Assembly (NCBI GenBank): GCA_027575765.1
Contig: JANBPT010000052.1
Location: 1-64,000 of the forward strand
From: Tieghemiomyces parasiticus
Lineage: Eukaryota; Kickxellomycota; Dimargaritomycetes; Dimargaritales; Dimargaritaceae
Reading direction: 5' to 3'
Length of the DNA stretch: 64,000 bases
Positions 52,746-63,998 of the stretch are shown here, piece by piece. The translations under genes were made by a program, and so were the position numbers. The notes under the pieces are model-generated. The model made no database searches and was not told the DNA's origin. It saw nothing but the letters and a program-made list of their open reading frames with translations. Within the stretch, counting starts at the first letter, position 1; each line of letters starts with the position of its first letter.

Positions 52746-55700
52746 TTAGGTACTGACCTGGCAGTTAGCGGCGGACGCTAGCATGCTACGAAACGGATTT
52801 GGACGGTCAAACGGCTGGTCATCGGCCAAGGAGAAGAATCGACTGTAGTGGTCTTCTTCCACTGTTTGCGATATAGGTGTAAGAGAGGTAGACCGGGGTC
52901 GTGAGACTAGAGCTGGTCAGGGATGTGAAGGCAGCCATTGACACGGCTAACGCTTGGAGGTGCTTGGAGGCCGTCATCAATTGTCCATTTCGGTATAAAA
53001 CGGCAGTACTTACGTGGGTCAGGCAGCGCCTCAGGTTGGAACGGCTGCTGGTGATGAAGCATATCGATCACGCTCGTATAGCAGCGCAGGTAGTCGTCCC
53101 GGCACAGTTGCTTGTACAACTCTGTTGTGATGGTTAGTTGTGAGCAGACAATTACAAAGATGTTGGGACGTTTTGAGACACTGGGCCAAGGTGGCTTCTA
53201 ATCATTTGCCTTACTGGCGATTTTGACCCATCTTACTTACTTGGGGCGTCATTTGTCCCTGGGTAGGTTCGCGTTTCTTCGTTATAGGCCAGGTGGATGA
53301 TGTCGAAGCTCTCGGGTTCCACTAGGGCCCCCGGGTGCTGCACAATGGGTCGGGGCACGAAGACGACCACCGACGGATTATGCTGAGAGCCAAGCATTTG
53401 GTAACATACGGCCACCTGGCTCTGCTGAATCATACGGCGGTGGAACGCGGTGAATAGGCGTTGCCCGGCTACATCCTGTTTAAAGGGCCAACGCATACCA
53501 GCGTATAATCAATAGAGTCCGTGTTAAATCATTCAAGTGGTGGGATTCTCTGTTTAGGGAGAAGAGGCTCCACTACGAACCCCTCGACGAGTGCAATGTC
53601 GGAATTCCTGTGACTTACCTGCCCGTTGGCCACAATGCGAGCGGTGTTGCCTATGATACGTGACAGATCGATGCAGTCTTTGGGTTTGAACCCAATAAGA
53701 TGAAATCCTGAGTCGTCGATTGGGTAATTGGAATTCACACGGTGAATCCAGGGTATATATCGGTTAGGATAACGCGAGCTCGATCAGCTGATAGTATTCC
53801 GCTAGGTACAAGCGAATTAACGTCATAAACATACCATTTTTAGGAAACAGATTGTTGGCACTATGGAGCTCGTCGGGTCGGAAGAGTACCTGTACAAACA
53901 AGTGTGGGATGCAAAGCAATAGGTATGGCAGTATATAAGTCACCTATAGCTGCCCTAACTCACACTGTGTGTGAAGTCCAATGCGGGGGAGGGGGTTGAG
54001 GTCCCATGTGTGTAATAAGGTAGAATAAAGCCGAACCTACCCGGAGCTGTTCAAAACTGTACTCCACCAGGCGAGCATCGGATTCCGACGAGGTCTGTGT
54101 GCGCTGTAAAGGGTAATTCGGTGCCATGGAACGCAACGGAGGTGGGTGGATACAGGCCTCCGTAAATTTAACATGGCGATGGGTGATTAGGCAGGTATTC
54201 GTAGTAATCAGGGGGGGGATTTCTCATGGTAAACCGATGCAAACAATCTAATTGACGCACTTACGGGATCGAACACCTCCCGGCGGGAGGTAGTGGGGTA
54301 TAACTGACCGTCTGTACCTAGGGTGGCCTTGACGGTGGGTGGTTTGAGCACTTTAATCGCTGAGAAGCTATCAAAGTAGGTGAATGCCATTGCTAGTGCG
54401 ACTTGGTATCGTAGTTAGGCGACGCTCAGAATAAAAATATGGGCACTGGTAACTGCAATGGAGACATCAACTTACTACGCAACCCGGATACGTAGGTCGT
54501 CCGACAGGTGCCACGAATAATGATAGTCACGGTGGGGGTTGATGGTCACGGCGATGAGGACATCACTAAGTTGGTCGATGGTGTCCAGAGGGTGAAGCCA
54601 AAGGCGGGCACGCTGTGCCTATTGGATGCCAAATTTACATGTGGTAATAATCCAGGGCAGGACGTCGGAGATGTGTTAGACGGAGGGCGTAATCATACCG
54701 GAGGCATTGCGGATCTTGTGGTCCTGTAGTGGACTGTGTAGGTATTGGCGGTAACAGGTAAAAACCTACCGGATCGTCGGGTTTCCGGGGGGCCGAGCGG
54801 GCTGATTTGCTAAAGTACACCACGTTGTATTTGGCCTCCTGCGTTTGGTTTTCCGGGTCGGTCTCCACCTATTCAGAAAGATGGGCAGTGGGGTGACAAA
54901 TATGAGAAGATGGTGGTACTATCGGTTAGAGGGCTGACTTCTGAATTGCTGCCGCAGAAATGGCGGGTTAGAGCGGAGGCCTGCGGGTGGATAGCCTCTC
55001 GTTAATCAGTACCTCGGGGTTTTGAGGGTCTGCTGTGGAAGAAACGTCCCCGGTCGACAGCTGTTTGATGACCAAAGACGGATTATGGCACAGAATCAGG
55101 ACGCGACGTGTCAACAACAGTTGCGGGCTGGCGTGTCGGTAGGAGGATGCACATGGAGTGAGGTAGGTGGATTAGTACCAAAAGTGATCGTGACAATTAG
55201 ACCAGGGGGGGACAATGCTCGCTATGGACTTCAACTGTGCGTGAAAAACGGCCCCGTAGATGGGTAGCTACTCTTCTTACCTAGTAGCAAACTGATCCCG
55301 AATGAGATCATGTAGAGAATCACACCCGGTTCTCTGCAGCTTCGACACAAGCCTGGACAATTTGCCAGTCCGAGCTGTCACGGTCGCATGGGCCGATCGA
55401 TGGGGGGAATATGTCGGGGTTTAGGATAGCGAGTAGAGCTGGTGTCTATTCATCGCGAGAAATTGTGACCTCGTAGATAAACGTGTAGAACTTTGAATAA
55501 ATGCCAATAGACAGATTGTTCAGTACTTACAGGCATTCAGACCCCGAAATGTATCCAACAAGGAGGGCCCAAAGCGGGTCAGCGGCAGGACATGGTAGAC
55601 GCTATACGGACCGTCTCTCTCCTAACGGTATGGCGTCGTGACAAAAATGCGAGCACGGGGGATACCTTGTGGTTAATGTCAACGATACGGGTCCTGACCC

Positions 55701-56182
55701 GATTCACCTCCAGAGTCCTGCCGATAGGGCCGGCCTGGTGCCAACTAACCTTTTCGTAAAACGTGACGGCGTAGTAACTGTTCGGTTGCCGCTTGACGTG
55801 AGCGAATATCAGGTTCTGGATGGATGCAATGACAGATCCTACGGTAACACCGCACTCCTTGGCGCTGCTGGTGAACATGGGTAGTCCGCACCATATCACC
55901 GTGGCGCCGCCGAACTAGACCAATAAGAAACGGGTTCGGGTTAGTCCGCGGGCGCCATAACAAAAAACGTCAAGGTCAGTCGCGTAAACGCGAATGAGAC
56001 AGTCAGACCAGCAGGTTTGGAGGTTAGACATCTGCGATGGTTAGTTTTGGTCGCTAACCAAACCTGCATCTTATTCTGACTCGTCAGAATCCCACACGGG
56101 TACAAATTCTTTGGCTTACCTGGGTCTCCTCCGAAGGTTCTACCGTGCCATGAGTGTGGTCGGTACTCGGGTTAGCGGACAT
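52746..56182 (-). CDS. YKU70: Ku70 DNA-end-binding protein, 14 exons
   Basis: Ku70 pairs with Ku80 to bind DNA ends in non-homologous end joining and at telomeres. Fourteen exons chain in frame by GT-AG: 56182-56120, 55914-55750, 55621-55531, 55374-55281, 55127-55013, 54868-54770, 54618-54476, 54367-54265, 54103-54041, 53889-53835, 53707-53619, 53475-53241, 53121-53014, 52861-52746; 512 residues. The vWA-like N-terminus carries VIASIQNLIFAHV and NSYYAVTFYE. The beta-barrel core has SAIKVLKPPTVKA, FHLIGFKPKDCI, RLFTAFHRRMIQQSQVAV and FDIIHLAYNEETR. A C-terminal arm follows; I see no SAP domain. The last donor (CAG GTCAGT) may be unused, since reading through gives an immediate stop. Sequence is diverged and A/T-richer than its neighbours. 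Confidence 0.85.
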
Positions 56183-56342
56183 GGTGAGCGAGCGAAGTGT
56201 GAGGAAGGTGGGCGGCCTGCGAAATGCGGGAGGAGTTTGAATGGTGGGGGGAGGGTTTGAGTATTAAATTCGCTCCCAGAAGCACAATTAACAGATTAGT
56301 GGCATTTACCGACACTTGGCGTTGCCTCAATCCGGGGTACGT

Positions 56343-57044
56343 ATGCTGCTCACATTAGCGAGAACGCCCTCTTTGTCCATCTCAACCAGAGTAGTTAGTA
56401 TAGTCCACAGCATGTTCGTCACAAGCTCTAGTCGCTTTAATCCCCAGCTTTGTAGACTCAGTGCATTCGCTCATTATCTGCTCACGGACCAATTTGGCAT
56501 TCAGTACCAGACCTTTATCATATATGTTCCAAAAAAAATAGCGGGACATTCGGTGCAATGGTACGGTGGTAAGCGCGTACTCAATCCTTTATCTGCCCCT
56601 GTCACTGTAAGCGATCCGCTTTTTGTTGGCGACGGAGTAAAATAACGACAGCCACCTGAGGTTTTGTCCCTCTGTCGTGGGCCACATATGGCTATAGTCG
56701 AAAACGCCTCGAGAAAGCCCCTAAGGATACCGGTATGTTTCCCGTCACTCGTTATCACTCCTGCAGTGAAATATAGCCGGCCGAGGGGCAAGGTTATTCC
56801 GCTTGAAGGAAGTCGTCGCGAAAGAGGTACCAAGAAGAAAACGTGGCTCGAATGGAAAAAGGGGGATGATAAACTTCGAATTCACACAATGCGTGTGGTG
56901 GGAGTAAACTCATTCAATAAAACGATCAAACGTTTAGCTTTAACTGGTAGTGTGGATTGTAAATTAGATGATTACTATTATTCCATCGAATGGCGACCAG
57001 GTGTTATTTTATACTTGAATAACAATGGCCGACATCATTCGTAG
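56343..57044 (+). pseudogene. possible broken gene: one frame interrupted by a single TAA
   Basis: The frame is open from just after a TAA at 56289 to 57044 except for one TAA at 56643-56645; the first ATG is at 56343. The second half reads like a real basic, beta-rich protein (KKTWLEWKKGDDKLRIH, DDYYYSIEWRPGVILYL) and is A/T-richer than the housekeeping genes. I could not find an intron that removes the stop while keeping frame. It could be a decayed or lineage-specific gene, a readthrough gene or chance; no family is recognised. Confidence 0.25.
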
Positions 57045-58837
57045 TAACTATTTAGCCCGGACTAGAGGATCCGGGACGACAGGTCGTGGCGGAGCCGGGC
57101 GCCGACAGGAAATGGAGAGACGTCTAGATAGCCGTTGAATCAGGAATAAATGAAATATAGAAGAAAATTGTCTAAAAGAATAACAGGCTGCATCCAGTTT
57201 GAATAATGAAGGTGATGGGAGGGCTGGGCCACCGTGGGTGTTATACCGCTAAAGGGGACTAGCGGGCGTGGGGGTTGTGACAGGCTTTACTGAGGATGCG
57301 ACGATATAAGCAATAGACGATAAGTGAGAATAGTGCAATAGTAAGGCGGATACGAGCGGTAGAAGCTAGTGTGATGGAGAAAAGGCGTGGGGAAAGTGAT
57401 AGGCGTAAGGGAAGGTGGTAGCAGGGGTGCTACGAATGCTAAACGATATGAGATGTAGGTTAGCAAACGGAGAGGGATCAAGGAGGAGGGCGGAGTCCAG
57501 TACTGATATAAAGCGCGAGGCCAGGTGGTTTGAGGCCGGTTAGTTGCCCGCTGAAGGTTGTAGGGCGGATTCAGCGGTCGGTGGCTTGGAGAATTTGCCT
57601 ATAGGTGCGTCGGTTATGCAGCCCCGTTTATGGACGTCATAGTGGGGATAGAGAGATATACCTTCCATTAATCAGCTACTATATGGAGCAGCCACCAAGG
57701 CAGGGCGGCACCACCTGGGACGGAAAAGCAGCCGGCTGGCCTCACTTGGGGTATGGATCATGAGGTGGGGGTTTAGGCTACGACAGGGATTTAGGAATAA
57801 GCGATAGGAATAAAGGGGATACAGGTGTCTGCTCGGACTGAGAAGGGGACTTGATAATTCCCGGTTCTTGTTTCGGCAGGGTCGGCACCGTTTGATCCTT
57901 GGCGCCTTGCGAAATAGAACGAAAACGGAAGGCGCAACTATGGACGCTACCTCCATCATCCGTTACTACTCTTCCTTGCCGTCGTCCTCAATAAACTGAC
58001 CCCGGGGGCTTGATCTGCCATAAATAACCTGCATCCCTTGCTATTTGCCAAATGAGCCTAATGTCCAATGTTTAACTGGTAAACTGAAGGATGAACAGCC
58101 CATGTAAAATCACCCTTTCCTGTGAGATAGGGCTGGTGCCCGTACAGCTACCTCTCTCCGATTCAAGGTGCAGGAGACCTCGACCTACCCCCGCTGGTGC
58201 TTTTAGACTGAACACTTCCCGTAAATGGACGGCTCTAAATAACTGTGGATTGTGGCGATTTTGTGATACACGCCTCGGAGGCGTCCCTCTTTCTTGTACA
58301 CATTTTTTCGCAACCAATAAATAGGGGCCGTGATGAGGGGCACCGGTCATACTAAACGGAAAGGTGGTGATTTGTCAGTGAAAAAAAAACAAAAAAAATG
58401 TATTATAATGGCGGCCTATAATGGACTGGCTGTGAGTTGCAGTAGTTGCCGAAGGGTTGCGACTTGGTGCGTCCTGTTGGAGTTCGGTCCGATTGCATAC
58501 AGACGGTGTGGTGTGTACATGCATAACACAGCCAGGATAGCTGGCCTATCATGTAGCCTTGAGGGTTGCACTACGAAAGTAACACGGAAAGTCATGTCTC
58601 ATATTTTTTTTTCTCTTGACCTTTCCTTCGAATGACCACCGCAGGTGGACTACGAGGCTGGACTCGCGAGCCGGGATGTTCATGCCCCCCCTCGGATTAT
58701 GCGTGAGAGGTCTAAAGGTATTCCACGACACATATCGTATCAATTTGGGGATTTTCTTGTCGACAAGGCACTGTCGCCCTGCTAATTAAATATATCGTTT
58801 ACTCTCCATAGAAATGACGACCCTTTTTCCCTCGCCC

Positions 58838-58845
58838 TATAAAAG
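58838..58845 (+). promoter_or_regulatory. TATA box (TATAAAAG)
   Basis: Consensus TATAAAAG 165 bp upstream of the ATG of the secreted protein at 59003. Confidence 0.6.
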
Positions 58846-59002
58846 CATTCAACTTATCTCACTGTTTTGGTATCCTTATCCCCTCTTATCAATTCATTTT
58901 TCAAGTTCTATACTACATCGATTTTTTTCATAGCGCCAATTTCTTCGATTCTTCACCCCTACATATCACCTCGCCAGAAGCCTCCGCACTTGCACGTACA
59001 CC

Positions 59003-60412
59003 ATGCACGTGGTCAAAATTTCCACCTTCACTCTGGCCGTTGTGGCAGCATCAGCTGTCGCCACTGCTTCCGCCGCCGCTGTACGCTTGCACCGACGCAG
59101 TACCTGGTACCCGCGACCAGATAACCTAGTCGAAACGGATGACTATAGCGACCAATCGAACTACCGGCTTACACCCGAAATGGAGCCGTACCACTATCCT
59201 CAGCACCTGCCGCTAGGGTCAACCCATGTCGGTACACGTTATTATGGGTACTCAAACCTTGTCCCGTCCCCGTACACACAAGAGTACCCTGCCTATCTGG
59301 GTGCTACATATCCAGGATCGGAGAGCACGTTGCCGGGATCCGGCGAGTGGTCCCTATTTTCCAGCGGCGGTTCCAACTCTCAAGGTACTTCTTACGAAGC
59401 GCCCCTACATGGAGGTTTTGGCGCAGGCATGGGCATCTCTGGTACCCCCATAGCGGAGAACCCGGCGTTCCGTCCACAGTATTACGGAGGCATGTCAGGT
59501 CTGCCGACACGGCCAACGAACCACCATGACCTAGATAGCATGCAGTACGTACCCCCATTGTCCTTAACCAGAACCCAGACGCCTCGGAATGGCGCCCCTC
59601 CTCCAAACACCGAAAGTAGAGCGTGGCCGCCCCCGGCATACACATCTACAGCCGGTCAAGTAAACAAGCCCAGCAACCCGCCTTCAGAGGATCGGAGAGT
59701 TAGAAGAAAGCTTAATGACGCACCGCGCAACGATCAATCGCCAGCTCAAAGCCCGACTGACCCCATCCTCAACCGCAGCTGTCAAATAGATATTCCCAAC
59801 TATGGCTCATACAACTACGTTGACAGTGACATCCTGCACCAGGCACCAGGATCAAGCCCAACCGCTTTGGAGAAAGTCTATGAGGCCTCCGACGAAGACC
59901 TGCAACGTCTCATTGCCGACAACCTTGCCTACTACACCAGGCTCATCGGAAACGAGGGAGGAGCCTCGAGCGATGGCGAAGAAGAGCCAGAGAAAGGAAA
60001 TGCGAAGGGTCGCCAATTGGATAGGCTTTTATCTATAGCCCGTTGCGATTTATATTTAAACGGCGGCCTGGGCCTGGTCTACTCCTTTCACCTTGACCAG
60101 GAGGGTAAGGTCATGGTCGCCTTCTATTCGTCCGAGCAACTCGCAGAAAAAGAAACGGCCGCACACTTGATGAAATTGATCCCAGATAGCCTATACTTTA
60201 ACGTCCTACCTTTGAACGGCGACCGAGAACACGAGGAGGAGGTCGTACGCCGCATCGTGGAGGAATATAACAAGGTACCAAAGAGTGCGGTACATCGACA
60301 TGTGCTCCATTACAACTTGCTCGAGAGACCCCACCTGAGACCCAGCGAAGGTCTATGGAGGATTTATCCTGTATCCCAGCAATTTAAGAATAAGGTCTTG
60401 CATATTCAATAA
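59003..60412 (+). CDS. secreted protein of unknown family, Tyr/Pro/Ser-rich N-half
   Basis: 469 residues, no intron, ATG at 59003. Clear signal peptide at 1 to about 26 (ISTFTLAVVAASAVATASAA). Residues about 30-260 are low-complexity, rich in Tyr, Pro, Ser, Gly and Asn, with few charged residues, suggesting a disordered or cell-wall-associated stretch. The C-terminal ~170 residues look folded: an acidic helix (EKVYEASDEDLQRLIADNLA), then an alpha/beta segment (YLNGGLGLVYSFHLDQEGKV, IPDSLYFNVLPLNG) and a basic end. There is one cysteine in the middle (NRSCQIDIPN) and one near RCDLYLN. No transmembrane helix or GPI signal is visible. I recognise no family; a secreted structural or interaction protein is the safest description. 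A TATA box suggests regulated expression. Confidence 0.7.
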   Translation: MHVVKISTFTLAVVAASAVATASAAAVRLHRRSTWYPRPDNLVETDDYSDQSNYRLTPEMEPYHYPQHLPLGSTHVGTRYYGYSNLVPSPYTQEYPAYLGATYPGSESTLPGSGEWSLFSSGGSNSQGTSYEAPLHGGFGAGMGISGTPIAENPAFRPQYYGGMSGLPTRPTNHHDLDSMQYVPPLSLTRTQTPRNGAPPPNTESRAWPPPAYTSTAGQVNKPSNPPSEDRRVRRKLNDAPRNDQSPAQSPTDPILNRSCQIDIPNYGSYNYVDSDILHQAPGSSPTALEKVYEASDEDLQRLIADNLAYYTRLIGNEGGASSDGEEEPEKGNAKGRQLDRLLSIARCDLYLNGGLGLVYSFHLDQEGKVMVAFYSSEQLAEKETAAHLMKLIPDSLYFNVLPLNGDREHEEEVVRRIVEEYNKVPKSAVHRHVLHYNLLERPHLRPSEGLWRIYPVSQQFKNKVLHIQ

Positions 60413-62309
60413 CTATTTGGTTAGAGCAATAAACTAGGTTGAAATGACGACTCGTGGTGTCGTTGGACTCAAATGTTAGGAAAAGTGCCTCCCGACAGGT
60501 CACAATACTGACAAACAGAGCAACACAAGGTCGAAGCAACAGCAATAATCGAGGGGAAGATAGGAAGGCTGAAACCCCATTCGGTAAACCCCGTTGGGTA
60601 CGTACGACGACTAGAACGACTCGACGGCCAGCGCATTGAACTAAGGCACCGGAACCAAGTGACGAACGAGGCGCATATTGTGGCCTGTGTGTACTGCTTT
60701 AGTAGACGTGGGGTGCACCGCAGAAAGGCGCCGAATCGTCCATATCGCACCAAGTCCAACTCGTCGGGGGCTAAAAGTACCATCAACCCAGTACCGCTCG
60801 TCCGTTTTCCTTCCTATGTAGACCTTCGGCCATCAGCTTGAGATACTCTGTCCCGACATCCGCCTAGTGGACACATGCAAGTATAGGCTATATTATGTTT
60901 GGTAACTATACCCCTCCACAACTATCTAAAGAGTCATCACGCACTCTACCCTGATCCAACGCTCATGGTTGGCTCTTGGCTCCGTAGCGACGGTGTCAGT
61001 GGTGCTGAGTGGCTCAACTCTGTATCTTCGGTGTAGAGCGCCGCCTTAGAGCGTGCGACCGGATCTCGATATGCCCCTTTCGCGCCCTACTATCGGTCTC
61101 ACCTCGCCGAGTGGCTTGACTCTACCCCTGCGAACCCCGGTATGCTACTTGCAAATGATATTTCACTGACCTGTACTAGAGCCTAGGCGCTGAGTCTGCT
61201 GCGTGCGAAGATCCAATGGGTCCGCGAGTCAATGCATTATACCCCAGAGAACTCCGTCTGGATGCCACCCTTTCTGTCTTCCTATGCGGAATCCGCCCAA
61301 CGTCTCAAACGCACGCCACCCACCTTCCAAACGGCCCTTTGCTGGATTCCAAGGCGTGGGACCTGACTACTTGCAATCCCATCGGAACACAGACCCCGAT
61401 TATTAGCTCAGACTCGTCTGGAATCGAGCAACAGCGCTTGGATATCTAGAGACCGTTACTGTAATCACACGTGGTCCGAGGCAACTCCCAGTGACTGTGA
61501 TTTTACCTGAAGTGCGCCCAGTTCCCGCTCACAATTTACAAATTATCTTCAACCATCGCAATACCATAGATGTCCCTCAGTCAGCCAGTGGAGGTTACGC
61601 TTAACGAGCACATATGCCTGCTATGGGTATGTAGTTCTGTCCAAAAGGGTGATGCCAGCCACCATGCGATAACTCGTGGCCAGAAGGTGAGTTACGTCCT
61701 TTTCAACCTATGATTAACCTTAAGCACCTGCCTAGTATCCGTTTTTCCGTCTCCATCCGGGAGCCTGGCTAATACCCGCCCACTTCTACGCCGGGAAACC
61801 GATGTGCTAGACTGAATAACTGCCAATTTATGGTACAGGATGAGCAGACTGACGACATTAACTTCCTGCCTGGTATAGCTCATGTGAAGGCCGCCGAAAC
61901 ACTGACAAGCACGTGGCTTGACAGGTAACCTGCCCTAACCAGTGACACACCTTGCACCGGGCCGTCATTAAGCTAGAAAACCACCGGCCCCGGAGCGTCT
62001 ATACTTGGAAACGGCATCGGGTGAGCCCACTCACAATCGGCAAAAAGGGACATATTCCTGGCAAGTGGTCCACAATTGCCCGCCCCAGCCAATGATGGCT
62101 GTTTTCCGTGGACGCACTCTTTCATTACCTTGCCGTAGTACCACGCGTTTACCTTAAAATGATTCAAAAATTGGTATTGGGATGGAATAAAGTAATGGAA
62201 CCCATCGAAATAGCTGGGCAATGGTCAACCGATCGAGGGGTAATGCTATTAGTAGTAATGATAAAAAGAGGCGTGTAAAGCGAGGACTAAAACCAGATGC
62301 CCGGCCCAC
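60413..62309. other. 1.9-kb gap, nothing secure
   Basis: AATAAA at about 60429 may end the secreted-protein transcript. Protein-like but short frames occur at 61405-61605 (+) and 61973-62221 (-, begins after a TGA, Cys- and aromatic-containing); neither has a start, bias or family. A gene with small exons cannot be excluded. Confidence 0.4.
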
Positions 62310-63998
62310 TTATGCTGCAGTGGCCGAGTCCGTATCGTCAGTATCCACGCCGGATGTGCTGAGGACCTGCATGACGAAGTTCTGCTTGTCGGCCGTTAGG
62401 CCAGCGGTCATACCCTCAAACGTCGGTGCCCCAGCGGCCTTGAGACCGTTAAATACGGTGCGGAACTCGTTATACACGTTAAGCTGGTCGAGCGGTGACT
62501 CGAACAGGACCTCCTCATCGAGGTCCTCGTCGTCATCGTCATCAATCTCGTCGCCTAGGTGTGGGGTTAGGTCCTCCACGACCCCATCAACGTGATCGTC
62601 GTCATCGCCATCAGCGCCACTGGCAATGACGTTTGATTTGCTTAATTTCTTGGCCTCTCGGGCCAGGTGGTCGAGGTACGCTTTATCCTCGGCATCCACG
62701 TCGGCTTCTTCATCGTCCTCGCCGTCAAAATCGCCTTCGTCACGCCCGCCAAACAGGCTGTCGTCGTCCGAATCGCCCATATCCTCGGCGTACTCCTTCA
62801 CCATCTGGTGGCGGTGGGCCTGGGCGCGCGGGAGGGTTTCGAAGGCCCGCAGCAGGGTGTCGAACAAAGTGGGGAGGCCGGCCTGGACGGTGGTAGGGAG
62901 GTCGGTGGCAGGGAGGCTAATCACGGCGCAGAGCGCCAGAATGAGCAGCTTCTTATCGTGTACCCGCTGGAATCGGTCAGTGCTGCTAGTAAGGCGGGTA
63001 AAATACGGGGTGGTAAGCTGGTGGGCCTCAAGGGCGCCAAGGGTCAGCCGAGGGTTGTAGTAGAGGGCGTTGAGCACCAGTTCGAGGCAGTAGACGAGCA
63101 AGGTGCGGGAGGTGATGGCCCCCGTGGCCTGAAGAAGCTGGCCGGCCTGGACCACCAGATCGGGAACCTGGGCGTCGAGCTGACCCCGGCAGTGTAGCAT
63201 GAGGGACTCGGCGAGCTTGCAAGCGCTGACACGGTCGCTCTGGCCCATGCGCTCGTTACGCAGGCCGGTGTACACAAAGTGCAGCATGCAGTCGAGAATG
63301 GCCGGGTTGGCCACTACCTCGCGGGCGCCATAGGACACGAAGTTGTCCAGGGTGGGCAGCATCACCTCGAAGTAGTCCAGACCGCTGCCGTCGAAGGAGG
63401 ATCGGATGACCGGCAGCAGACTCCACATGGCCGGCGAGATTTGCTTGGTGTAGAAAGTGAGGCAGTCGAGAATCTCAAACACATCGTCGTACACGTCAAT
63501 CAGCTCGTGCTGGAACGTGAAGGCAGCCAACGGGACCAAGTGCTGCTCAAGCTGGGTCACAATCTGCGGGGTAGACTCTAAATTGAGGATGAGGGTGGAG
63601 ATGGTGCGCAGAATCCCCATGGCCGCAAAGGTCTTGTCACCAAGAGCGTCGTAGTCGAACTCCTCGGTGCTGTCCGGGTCACCCAGAGCCGCGCGGGTGG
63701 AGTCCTGCATAAGGCGGGCGTAGGTCTGGCTGAGCTGGCCACACAGCTCCACCGCGTAGGGCGCCATGTGGTCCGAAAAGGTCTCGACAACCTCCTCCAT
63801 CACACCGGCCAAGGTGTCCACGTCCAGATCGTGGGTAAGCGCTAGGAAGCTCTGCATGATCTGCGGTAGGTGCGGGATGATGCGGTCATGCAGTTCCTCA
63901 TGGTGCACCAGCGACTGGAAGGCCACGGCGGCCTGGACCCGCACGGGCACCTCCGGGTCACCCAGGAGGGCCAGGGTACGTTCCAGGATGAACGGCAG
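62310..63998 (-). CDS. importin-7/Nmd5-Sxm1-type karyopherin, C-terminal part (runs off the right edge)
   Basis: Importin-beta family carrier that moves cargo such as ribosomal proteins and histones through nuclear pores in a Ran-dependent way. The frame stays open to the window's end, so at least 562 C-terminal residues are present and the N-terminus is missing. HEAT-type helix pairs run through most of it (VRVQAAVAFQSLVHHEEL, IMQSFLALTHDLDVD, VYDDVFEILDCLTFYTKQIS). The end carries the long acidic segment of importin-7 relatives (GRDEGDFDGEDDEEADVD, then IDDDDDEDLDEEVLFESP) followed by LDQLNVYNEFRTVFNGL, the conserved C-terminal helix. No intron in the visible part. Nmd5-like versus Sxm1-like cannot be decided. 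Confidence 0.88.
   Translation of the reverse strand: MPFILERTLALLGDPEVPVRVQAAVAFQSLVHHEELHDRIIPHLPQIMQSFLALTHDLDVDTLAGVMEEVVETFSDHMAPYAVELCGQLSQTYARLMQDSTRAALGDPDSTEEFDYDALGDKTFAAMGILRTISTLILNLESTPQIVTQLEQHLVPLAAFTFQHELIDVYDDVFEILDCLTFYTKQISPAMWSLLPVIRSSFDGSGLDYFEVMLPTLDNFVSYGAREVVANPAILDCMLHFVYTGLRNERMGQSDRVSACKLAESLMLHCRGQLDAQVPDLVVQAGQLLQATGAITSRTLLVYCLELVLNALYYNPRLTLGALEAHQLTTPYFTRLTSSTDRFQRVHDKKLLILALCAVISLPATDLPTTVQAGLPTLFDTLLRAFETLPRAQAHRHQMVKEYAEDMGDSDDDSLFGGRDEGDFDGEDDEEADVDAEDKAYLDHLAREAKKLSKSNVIASGADGDDDDHVDGVVEDLTPHLGDEIDDDDDEDLDEEVLFESPLDQLNVYNEFRTVFNGLKAAGAPTFEGMTAGLTADKQNFVMQVLSTSGVDTDDTDSATAA

Larger units (their letters stand above)
56183..59002. other. 2.8-kb gap, A/T-richer; contains a broken ORF at 56343-57044
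   Basis: Divergent from Ku70 on the left; the promoter of the secreted-protein gene is on the right. Apart from the listed candidate and TATA box I see only short frames. Confidence 0.4.

Noticed and set aside
62667..63197. 176-codon plus frame opposite the importin
   Set aside because: Antisense shadow of the conserved karyopherin.
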